Shown here: one piece after another, positions 1-8,041 of the stretch
Numbering within the stretch: the first letter of the stretch is position 1
How the letters are laid out: every line of letters starts with the position of its first letter
Translations under genes and position numbers: made by a program
NCBI GenBank assembly: GCA_902459845.2
Contig: CABPSV020000407.1
Location: forward strand, 1-12,500
Reading direction: 5' to 3'
Length of the DNA stretch: 12,500 bases
Source: Hepatocystis sp. ex Piliocolobus tephrosceles
Lineage: Eukaryota; Apicomplexa; Aconoidasida; Haemosporida; Plasmodiidae
Notes under the pieces: generated by a model
What the model saw: the letters and a program-made list of their open reading frames with translations, nothing else
The model's database searches: none
Told to the model about the DNA's origin: nothing

Positions 1-78
<78 letters not shown>
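1..78. repeat. 78-nt poly(dT) homopolymer at the window edge
   Basis: The first 78 bases are all T, and the run may extend beyond the window. Long homopolymers of this kind are common between genes in Plasmodium and are prone to slippage and assembly-length error, so the true length is uncertain. Confidence 0.95.
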
Positions 79-81
<3 letters not shown>

Positions 82-480
82 TAATTTGACATTTTGGCGA
101 TAATATTACTATGCGTTATGATAATTTTGTTCTTCAAAAAAAAAATTAAAAAAAAAAAATAATAAATAATTGAATGAACAACTGAATGGATGGGCAATAT
201 GGCTGGATACTGAATTAGCACAATAGTATATAAATTATGGCTTTTACATTCGCTTTACTTAAACAGACATTGGATTTATATTTGTATATTCCTATTCAAT
301 TTACACAAACACTAGTTTAACTCTTTTTTTTTTTTTTTTTTTTTAAACTACAAACTTTTCCTAATATGTTTCTTTTTTATCTCCAAAAAACGAATTGAAA
401 AGGAATAAACAAACTTTTCAGTATAATAGGATATCACAAAAAAAAAAAAAAAAAAAAAATGAAAATAAGAACATCTATAA

Positions 481-486
<6 letters not shown>

Positions 487-512
<26 letters not shown>
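487..512. repeat. (AT)13 microsatellite
   Basis: A perfect alternating AT dinucleotide tract of 26 bases lies in the upstream intergenic DNA. It is probably length-polymorphic, with no coding role. Confidence 0.9.
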
Positions 513-515
<3 letters not shown>

Positions 516-643
516 TGCGTGTATACGCTAGTCCGATACTCTTTTAAATAATTAAGTATAAATACAGTTATTATACGTGGCAAAAAAAAAAAAAAAAAAG
601 CCTTTTAATAATAAATATGTACGTGTAAAAAAACATTTTCGAG

Positions 644-647
<4 letters not shown>

Positions 648-678
<31 letters not shown>
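648..678. repeat. 31-nt poly(dA) tract
   Basis: An uninterrupted run of A in the upstream region. It is the longest of three poly(dA) tracts between 438 and 678, spaced by roughly 120 and 50 bases. It could be a nucleosome-excluding promoter element, but that role is inferred from general Plasmodium promoter composition only. Confidence 0.9.
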
Positions 679-686
<8 letters not shown>

Positions 687-934
687 GCGTACTAGCATAA
701 TTAAATAGTATATAAATATGCATATAAAAAGTATATACCAATGTATATATGTGTGTGAGTTTTTTTTTGTGTGTGTAACTAAATTTTTTAAGAGCTGTAA
801 AACAAAAACTTATTAACGCTTAGCTTTGAAATCAACATTGTGTAATGTATGTAACATAAATTAACACCGTTCGAGGTAAACTTAAAAAAAAAGAAAAAAA
901 AAAAAAATATATATACATGTACCTACACATATAA

Positions 935-954
935 ATATATATATATATATATAT
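935..954. repeat. (AT)10 microsatellite
   Basis: A perfect AT dinucleotide tract upstream of the importin-like gene. No other function is visible. Confidence 0.85.
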
Positions 955-1147
955 TAGCAGACATAAGTTCAGTTTAATGATATATGTTGGGATAAATGAC
1001 ACAAAACAGGTTGATAAAACGCTCAAAAGGAATCTGCTTTAGTAGTCTTGACATAAAGTGCGCATAGCTTATTTTTGAGTAGAGTAAAAATAGGAATAAG
1101 GAAAAAAGAGAAAACATTATATATGCGTACACACACACATATACGTG

Positions 1148-1170
1148 TATATATATATATATATATATAT
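1148..1170. repeat. (TA)n microsatellite
   Basis: An alternating TA tract of 23 bases about 185 bases upstream of the start codon, preceded by an ACACAC/TACGTGTA segment. It probably falls in the 5' untranslated region or core promoter. Confidence 0.85.
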
Positions 1171-1353
1171 TTGTTAAAAAAGGTTGTATTGAACAGTTAA
1201 ATAGTGATCCTCTTCGAGTTCTACAAAAAAAAATAAAAAAAAACATACACGTACGAGTACGAGTACATGCGAACACATGTGAATAAAAAAAAAAAAGAAC
1301 GCAGAACTGTATATAACTGCATGATATAGTTGCAAGATATAGTAGCACATAAT

Positions 1354-4291
1354 ATGGAAAACAAAATAAACCCGGAAGAAGAACAAAAAATAATTGTAGA
1401 TGCACTATATGACACGTGTTCAAACGATAAAGAGCGTCGGAACGATTCCGAAAATGTCTTAAAAAAATATGAAAAAAATGAATTTTTTATTATTTATTTA
1501 TTAAATATATTTACATTTAGTAATGTACATTATAACATAAGAAAATTATCTATTATATATGTTAACAACTTAGTTAGTTGTTTTTGGAATAGTCGAAAAG
1601 ATAACAATTTTAATAAGGATATAAAAAATTTGATTAAAAAAAAAGTAATTAATATCTTAAACAATATAGAAATTTTATATAATTATTATAAAGAATTCGC
1701 TATATTATTAACAAAGTTAACTAGATATGAATTCGTTCATAATTTTACTCAACTATTAGAATGTTTACTTAATAATATAAAAACATATAAAAATAATTTT
1801 AACAATCTATTTATATATATATATTTACTTTATAAAGTTTTAAATGAACAATGCAGCAAAAAATTATTGAAAGATAAAAAACAAACATATGATATATCGT
1901 CACAAGTTTTTAAAAATATAATACCACTATGGAATAATCCATTAAATTTGTTTTTTCAGAATAATGAATATAACCCTTCTTGTTGTACTTATGAATTAAT
2001 TTGTGAAGAGTGTTATAATATATACAATATAATAAAAAATTATGAACAAGTCATGTTTAATTATGATAATGTAATTGAAAAAGATTATACAAAATGTGAT
2101 CAATTTGATACTAATATTACTACACCTAATATTACTACACCTAATATTACTACACCTAATATTACTACACCTAATATTACTACACCTAATACTAATGTTT
2201 CCATTTTACATAAAAATATATTCAGTTTGAGTAATACTTCATATGATATATTATATAAAAACACTAAAAAATATTATGACGGTTTTGATACGAGAAATCA
2301 GAATAATTACATGTTCAGATTTGTTACAAACCGTTTCTGTAATGCTAAAACTGATAAAAATGAAAAGAATAAAACTAATGTATACTTTTACAAAAAAGGT
2401 ATGTACGATAAAAACTGTGAAAAAAAAATAAAACTATTAAAATATGTAGATAGTATAATATTAAATTTGATTATAAATATAAATGACATAATGAAAAATG
2501 AAATAAGTGGTATATGTAATGTTAGGTATGATTATATAAATGTAACCGACTTTGATGAAAATAGAGATCTCTCTATCAGAACCAACTTTTATAATTCTCT
2601 TATAAATAAAACATTATTTTATTTAAAATTTATAAAAAATGATTCACCTAAATATTATTATAAATATTTAAAATATTTATTAACTTCTTTTTTGGTTATG
2701 ATAGAATTTCATAGTTCATTTCATATGTATTTAAAAAAAAACATAATTGAAGAATGTATATGTTATTTTTTACAAACACATTTGAGTAAATATAATCATA
2801 CAAAAAACTATGATAAAACATATTTACATGTAATAAATTTATGTATACATATTTTAAATTCTATGTTTTATCATTTTTGTTTGAAAAAATATAATTTAAT
2901 AAAGGAAAAAAAAATAAGAGAAAACAATTGTATGAATATAAACAAAAATGTATTGCTTTGTAATAAAAATGCAAACTTTTTTAACAAATTGGATGGTGCT
3001 GGTGGTGGTGAAGAAGTGGAAATGGGGATGGAGAAAAAAACAGAAGTGGGGTTGGATAAAGAGGTAGAAATGGGGTTAGAGAAAGAAGTAGAAATAGGAT
3101 GGGATAAAGAAGTAGGAATAGGGCGAAAGATCCATACAAATAGTATGATAAATAATACCATGATAAATAAGAATACATCATTAAAAAATATGTTAAGTTG
3201 TGTAAGTAGAGAAATGGAAAAAGGTTTAACACAAGAGGATTTTATTTTAATGAATAAAAAAAAAGTAATAGATATTTTTTATTTTTTAAAATTTTATTGT
3301 ATAAATATATGTACAGAACAAATAATGGATATAACTTTAAATATAAATGATGACAATAAAATTGAAGAAAATATATTTTATAATACAGCAAAAGATTTTA
3401 TTATTCAGCTATCTGCTGAACCTTTTACATTTTATATTTTTAATAATCTGTTTGAATCACTAATACATTCATTTCATAACTATGTTAATTTTTTAAATAA
3501 ATTTCCAATCCATAATTTTATAAGTATACAAATGGAAGAAACGTCAAAAGCAATTGTACAATTAGATGGGTATTTACATTTATATTATATTTTATATCCT
3601 TCGTTTCATACAAAAACAAAATTTGAACATATCTTACCAATGTTACAACTTTTTATAGATTATATAAAAATTAAATATACTCATCCATTAATCAGTTATA
3701 GAATAGCACTTATATTAAAATCTTGGATTAAAATGTTTAAATCTTCTTTTGCTTTTATTAATAAAATTGTTGTTCTTATTTATAAAAATTTATTTTGTCT
3801 GTATATACAAATACATTTAAAAACATTTGCTACCCAAACAAATATTAAAAATGGTGCTTTCGATCTTTCTGAAACAAATTTATATCATTACGCCTTAAAA
3901 TCAATTAATTTCCTTCCTCTTCTTTATTTTAAATTTATTTCTTTATTTAAGTACATATTAAAATATGATTATATTTATACAAATTATGACGACATCAACG
4001 ATTTTTTGGTCATTTCCTTAATAAGTATGCTCACAAAAGTAGGTTTCCGCTATGCATGTGCCTCGTATACTCTATCATGTGTTCGCATGTGTCCTGTATA
4101 CGATAGCATATGTTCGCATGTGTCCTGTATACGATAGCATATGTTCGCATGTGTCCTGTATACGATAGCATATGTTCGCATGTGTCCTGTATACGATAGC
4201 ATATGTTCGCATGTGTCCTGTATACGATAGCATATGTTCGCATGTTCATGTGCGTGTCTACCCTTTACTTTTTTATTTTTATTTTTATAAT

Positions 4292-4323
<32 letters not shown>

Positions 4324-7199
4324 CGTAGGTAACGTCTCCACAATATGCTCAAAGAATTCTTAAAATCCTGAACTATATTATTGTAATTTCAAATAAAAAA
4401 AAAGATATATTTATTTTTAAAGAACACTATAAGTTTTTGTTGGACCTGTATATGAGTAGCGATTTATCAGTAAAAGGATACATATTAAACATATTGGTTA
4501 AAATATTAAATAAAAATTATGAACATCCAGATAATTTAAAAAATTATGAACATGAAGGTAATTTAAAAAATTATGAACATGCAGGTAATTTTAAAAATTA
4601 TGAACATGCAGGTAATTTTAAAAATTATATAAAAAAAAATGAATACAATAGCACCGAATATAATAGCACCGAATATAATAACACCGAATATAATAACACC
4701 GAATATAATAACACCGAATATAATAACACCGAATATAATAAAAAAAATTTAATAAACAAAGAAACTTATTATAATGATATTGTTTTGTTTCATTTTAGTT
4801 ACGACATTTTATTTAATACTATGACTTCAAAACATGGAAACAATAATATTTCCTCATATAAAAGTAACAAACAATATTATAATACACATATGTTTGATAA
4901 TACACATATGTTTGATAGTGCAGATATGTTTGATAGTGTAGATATCACAGATTACACAGATGAGTTAATCTATATACCTACTACTAGTGTTAATACAAAT
5001 TATAACAACTTAATGCGTAAGAAAAGAAAAAAAATAAATCTAAACATAGATAAACATATAAGTGATAGTTTCTATTCTTTATGGTTATGTGTATTAAAAT
5101 TAACAATTAAATTATTTCATACAAATAAAGATATTTTTATAACAAATATTTGTTCTTTGTATATATCTACTACATATTTTGTAGAAGATTATTTTGAAAA
5201 ATTAGTTATGACTGAATATAATAACACATATCACCCCAATTCTGTCACAGTCCTTGATAATGACGAAATAAACTTTAACGTTAGTAATTATTGCTTTGAT
5301 ATAATTATGGAATATTTATGTCTATTTCATATTTTTGAAAAGGATAATTATTATTTAACATATGAATCTGAACTGACTGAAATACTAACAAATGATTTAT
5401 TAAAAAATAATTTATTAAATATAATTTATAAAAATTTTATGCTAACTAATGAAAAAAATGTTGAAAAATGTATTTACATTTTACAGATATGTTTAGATCT
5501 ATATAAAAAAGATGTAAAAAAAATAATAGCACAAATGTTTACTTATATTGCTAATTTTATTGTAATATATTTTATTAAAGTTATTTTACAATACTTTAAT
5601 ACATTTTTTAATATATACAAAATTTTTCAAAATCATAACATTAGTAATAACAGTAGTAATAACAGTGGTAATAACATTAGTAATAACAGTAGTAATAACA
5701 GTGGTAATAGTAAGCAGGGCACTAGCAATGTGACGGAAAACAATGTCAGAGGTAATTATTATAAGGTCAGTTATACTACTAGCAATAATAACCCATCGCT
5801 ACAAATCAACAAAGAAATAACAATATATAATGAACGAAATTTATCTAATAATATTTATTCTTATTTGGATAAATCTCATGTGTGGCAAGATCTTAACAAC
5901 TGTAATAAAAATGAAAATAGTAATAAAAATGAAAATAGTAATAAAAATGAAAATAGTAATAAAAATGAAAACTGTAACAAAAATGAAAACAGTGATAATA
6001 GTGAAAACAGCGAAAACAGAGAAAACAGAGAAAACAGAGAAAACAGAGAAAACAGAGAAAACAGAGAAAACAGAGAAAACAGCGAAAACAGCGAAAACAG
6101 CGAAAACAGTGATAATAGTGAAAACTGTAACAGCCGTGACAATACGAACGAAATAAATGCCAAGTATAAAAATCAAAATGTAAATAAAATAAAATATATT
6201 TATGACAATGTCATAGATTATAAACATGATGATAATTTTGAAAAGGAGTTTATTAATTTTGAAAAAGGTTTAAAAAAATTATTAAAAATTAATTATTTAA
6301 ATAATTTTACTTTATTTTTAACATATAAAAAATATAATTTTTTTACTATTAATAATAATAATTACAACTATATAAATAAAAATAATATCCTACCCTTACT
6401 ATCAATTATTTGTTTATATGAACAAAATTTTATTAATTATATTATATTATCATTTTTATGTTATTTCAAAATTAATATATCAATTGTTTTCTTTTCTTTT
6501 TATTGTCATTCACAATATATTCACAACAAAAATTTAGCCATGTCTTTATTAATATTTATTAATCTATTAACAAAAAATTATATGTTCGACACTTTTTTAT
6601 TAAATTTTATTTATACAAATTTACAAAGTATAACACCAAACCAATCTTTACAACATATTTTTTTTGATAAAAATAAAAATTATCATTTGTTTTTTTGTAA
6701 TAAAGAAGATGAAACATTATCAATCATCCAATTATTAAAACTAATAAATAATATGTTAAATACAAATAAAGATATATATATAAAAAAAAAATACAACAAT
6801 TTACATACAAACACTACCATATCTTCTTATTTAAGAGATAATCATATTTCACACTCGAAAAATTATAATTATGTTATTTACCATATTTTAAAATATGAGG
6901 AACTAGAAAGTAAGTTTCGTAAAATAGTATGATTTAATGAACATTTTTTTTTACGCACTTTCACACTGTTATGTACTTCCATACTTTTATACATCTCCAT
7001 ATGTCGACCTTTTTTTTTTCTTTTTCTTTCAGGTCTATGCAACAACATCCTAGAACATATCCTAACGTATTTGTTAAAAGTAGACAGTGAAGAAGACGCA
7101 GATAATAAAAAAATTATAGTCATTTATTTAAGAGATAATATAGAAAATTTGAATGTTTTTTTAGTAGACATGTATAAAAAATATATAAATTTAAAATAG
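1354..7199 (+). CDS. Importin-11-like karyopherin (importin-beta superfamily), three exons
   Basis: Spliced from 1354-4038, 4329-6909 and 7033-7199, this encodes about 1810 residues. The ATG at 1354 is the first Met of the frame; the same frame runs upstream to a non-ATG codon at 1330. The N-terminus resembles an importin-beta N-terminal (Ran-binding) domain at residues ~30-105. The block with LLNIFT (residues 49-54), then IRKLSIIYV and CFW, matches importin-11 (human IPO11, yeast Kap120). The similarity continues at residues ~113-201, including EFAILLTKL and SLW-like IIPLW. Members are HEAT-repeat solenoids that carry cargo through nuclear pores under Ran-GTP control. The remainder is leucine- and aromatic-rich helical sequence, consistent with HEAT repeats, broken by low-complexity insertions. 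These insertions help make it nearly twice the length of human IPO11 (about 975 residues). The family call is well supported; the importin-11 subtype is likely but rests on the N-terminal third. Confidence 0.82.
2113..2187 (+). repeat. Five-copy 15-bp in-frame repeat (NITTP) in the importin-like gene
   Basis: Five consecutive identical 15-bp units encode NITTP at residues ~254-278 of the importin-like protein, followed by a degenerate NT end. The copies are identical at the DNA level, which points to recent slippage or unequal exchange. The unit is Thr/Pro-rich and sits in a predicted loop after the conserved N-terminal importin block. Confidence 0.95.
3013..3123 (+). repeat. G-rich ~24-bp coding repeat (KEVEMGLE-type)
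   Basis: Degenerate units of eight residues, reading roughly KEVEMGLE / KEVEIGWD / KTEVGLDK, lie at residues ~554-590. The coding strand is unusually G-rich for this genome, with GGGG or GGG runs recurring about every 24 bases. The array is charged and probably an exposed loop between HEAT-type helices. Confidence 0.85.
4039..4328 (+). other. Intron 1 of the importin-like gene
   Basis: A 290-base intron starts GTAGGT at 4039 and ends TTTCGTAG at 4328. The ends give phase 0 on both sides, joining ACA AAA to GTA ACG TCT in an open frame. The rival donor GTATGC at 4025 is in the wrong phase for this acceptor. A 30-nt T run (4294-4323) forms the polypyrimidine tract. If retained, translation would stop at 4135-4137. 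The intron is mostly occupied by a 31-bp minisatellite. Confidence 0.85.
4081..4244 (+). repeat. 31-bp intronic minisatellite, five copies plus a partial
   Basis: Units begin with GTTCGCATG at 4081, 4112, 4143, 4174 and 4205, with a partial sixth at 4236. They are essentially identical, and each contains GTCCTGTATACGATAG and CATATG. The unit length is not a multiple of three, in contrast with the exon repeats, which supports an intronic location. The G+C content is far above the surrounding DNA. Both strands look open over the array only because the unit lacks stops in several frames. Confidence 0.95.
4515..4628 (+). repeat. 27-bp coding repeat (NYEHxxNxK), four copies
   Basis: Four 27-bp units at 4515, 4542, 4569 and 4596 encode NYEHPDNLK, NYEHEGNLK and NYEHAGNFK twice, at residues ~958-993 of the importin-like protein. 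The first two units have diverged from the last two, which are identical. A partial fifth copy (NY) follows. Confidence 0.95.
4641..4740 (+). repeat. 15-bp coding repeat (EYNST/EYNNT), six copies
   Basis: Two EYNST units are followed by four EYNNT units and a partial EYNKK, from residue ~1000. It lies 12 bases after the 27-bp array, so two unrelated repeat families are nearly adjacent in one loop. Every unit carries an N-x-S/T-like string, but the protein is expected to be nucleocytoplasmic, so glycosylation is not implied. Confidence 0.95.
4881..4952 (+). repeat. 18-bp coding repeat (NTHMFD-type), four copies
   Basis: Four 18-bp units encode NTHMFD, NTHMFD, SADMFD and a degenerate SVDITD, from residue ~1080 of the importin-like protein. 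The first two are nearly identical at the DNA level; later copies drift. Confidence 0.9.
5637..5709 (+). repeat. Asn/Ser coding repeat (NNSS/NNSG/NNIS)
   Basis: Twelve-base units encoding NNSS, NNSG and NNIS form a higher-order 36-base pattern that repeats (NNSS-NNSG-NNIS-NNSS-NNSG), from residue ~1332. This is a typical Plasmodium Asn-rich low-complexity insert. Confidence 0.9.
5904..6125 (+). repeat. Compound coding repeat (NKNENS then ENR/ENS)
   Basis: Five 18-bp units encoding NKNENS or close variants (5904-5993) pass into a 9-bp repeat encoding EN(R/S) up to 6125, at residues ~1421-1494. The 9-bp unit GAAAACAGA/C probably arose from the end of the 18-bp unit. The coding strand is almost pure purine here. 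The opposite strand is also open (Phe/Ser/Val-rich), but that is a composition artefact. Confidence 0.95.
6910..7032 (+). other. Intron 2 of the importin-like gene
   Basis: A 123-base intron with donor GTAAGT at 6910 and acceptor TTTCTTTCAG ending at 7032, behind a strong T-rich tract. It is a phase 1 intron: the last base of exon 2 (A) joins GT of exon 3 to make AGT (Ser). Exon 3 then reads 54 further codons to TAG at 7197-7199. Without splicing the frame would stop at 6930-6932. Confidence 0.9.
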
Positions 7200-7254
7200 C
7201 ACTCAGATTACTAAAACATGTCATAACATGAGATAACATGAAAGAAAATCACAA

Positions 7255-7296
7255 AAAGCATCATATTTTTATATACGTACATAAATGTGATGCTTT
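7255..7296 (+). other. 14-bp stem-loop in the importin-like 3' UTR
   Basis: The left arm at 7255-7268 (AAAGCATCATATTT) pairs with the right arm at 7283-7296 (AAATGTGATGCTTT). Thirteen pairs are Watson-Crick and one is a G-U wobble in RNA (7264/7287), around a 14-base loop. It lies 55 bases after the stop codon and is followed by a T-rich run. Bacterial-style termination is not expected in a eukaryote, so a role in mRNA 3' processing or stability is only inferred. Confidence 0.6.
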
Positions 7297-7357
7297 ATTT
7301 TGTTTTTTTTTTTTTTTGTCAACTATTTAAAATGTTTTTGTTGAAATTCTGCCTTAC

Positions 7358-7385
<28 letters not shown>
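7358..7385. repeat. 28-nt poly(dA) tract
   Basis: An uninterrupted A run in the convergent intergenic region, about 160 bases after the importin-like stop. Compositional, and likely length-variable. Confidence 0.9.
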
Positions 7386-7389
<4 letters not shown>

Positions 7390-7786
7390 TATAACATAAA
7401 CAGCGAATATGTATATAATCTTTGTATCAACTAAACCGTATATACTTAATATATATATGTTTGTATTCCATTTGTTTAATTAAAAACATAATTTTCATAA
7501 AAAAAAGAAAAAAAAAAAAAAAAATATTTATAACTTTAATAACACTCATTACACGAGGTGTTTAATTTGAATTTTTGGAATTGTTAACGCGTAAAATTAA
7601 AAAAAAAAATAATGTTTATATGTGACATTACGGTATCAATAAATTAATTATATTGCCTTATATGGCATGGTTAGGTAAAAATAAAAAGGAACGGCGAATA
7701 GAGCACAGGTTAGTGTATAAAATGGAAAAACGACGGAAACTGATATATAAAAAATATATTACAAAAAAACATTCGACATTATAACT

Positions 7787-7940
7787 AAAAAACAAACGAT
7801 AAAAAACATATGATAAAAAACATATGATAAAAAACATATGATAAAAAACATATGATAAAAAACATATGATAAAAAACAAACGATAAAAAATAAACAATAA
7901 AAAATAAACAATAAAAAACAAACGATAAAAAATAAACAAT
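7787..7940. repeat. 14-bp minisatellite, eleven tandem copies
   Basis: Eleven units of exactly 14 bases each start with AAAAAA. Three unit types occur, ending CAAACGAT (units 1, 7, 10), CATATGAT (units 2-6) and TAAACAAT (units 8, 9, 11). The array ends about 100 bases beyond the stop codon of the minus-strand gene and probably falls in its 3' untranslated region. Open frames across it on the minus strand follow from the lack of stops in the unit and are not taken as genes. Confidence 0.95.
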
Positions 7941-8041
7941 AAAAAAATAAATACATGAATGGATGAACGACCTAAAGATGCTCATGTGTGTACAAAAAAA
8001 ATTTACAAAAAAATTGAGGCATTTCTTTTCCAATTAAATAA

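Larger units (their letters stand above)
1..1353. other. 5' intergenic / promoter-side region of the importin-like gene
   Basis: No convincing coding sequence lies here. The open stretches on the minus strand are low-complexity shadows rich in Phe, Tyr and Ile. The region is a mosaic of poly(dA) and poly(dT) runs (for example T at 1-78 and 324-344; A at 438-459, 582-599 and 648-678) and TA repeats (487-512, 935-954, 1148-1170). Such poly(dA:dT)-rich DNA is typical of Plasmodium promoters and 5' untranslated regions, where it is thought to exclude nucleosomes. The transcription start cannot be placed by eye. Short G+C-containing islands stand out, including four ATGCGT hexamers and the segment 1245-1282 just upstream of the start codon. 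Confidence 0.7.
7200..8041. other. Intergenic region between convergent gene ends
   Basis: This 842-base gap separates the stop codon of the importin-like gene (+) from that of the kinesin-like gene (-). It should hold both 3' untranslated regions and polyadenylation sites. No credible gene is visible. It contains a stem-loop at 7255-7296, T and A runs (7303-7317, 7358-7385) and a 14-bp tandem array at 7787-7940. A loose ~10-base repeat of ATAACATG lies at 7214-7240. Confidence 0.75.

Noticed and set aside
1330..1353. Upstream extension of the importin-like frame from 1330
   Set aside because: The codon at 1330 is TTG, not ATG. The first ATG in frame is at 1354, and eukaryotic initiation there is much more likely.
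832..1423. Minus-strand open frames upstream of and overlapping the importin start
   Set aside because: They encode Tyr/Ile/Phe homopolymer-like sequence derived from TA and poly(A) tracts, with no domain-like character.
4025..4328. Alternative donor GTATGC at 4025 for intron 1
   Set aside because: It leaves phase 1 against a phase 0 acceptor at 4329 and would break the downstream frame; the donor at 4039 keeps it.
4031..4352. Open frames on both strands over the 31-bp repeat
   Set aside because: A 31-bp unit shifts frame each copy and lacks stops in several frames, so long open frames arise automatically. The forward frame hits a stop at 4135-4137, and splice sites bracket the region.
5830..6227. 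Shadow frames across the NKNENS/ENR array (Lys/Thr-rich forward, Phe/Ser/Val-rich reverse)
   Set aside because: They are alternate readings of a low-complexity coding repeat. The main frame continues well beyond the array in both directions with normal composition.
7658..8033. Minus-strand membrane-like frames over the 14-bp array
   Set aside because: The apparent hydrophobic helices (repeats of FYHMFFIICFLS) come from a repeat of AAAAAA-containing units on the opposite strand; nothing flanks them to support a gene.
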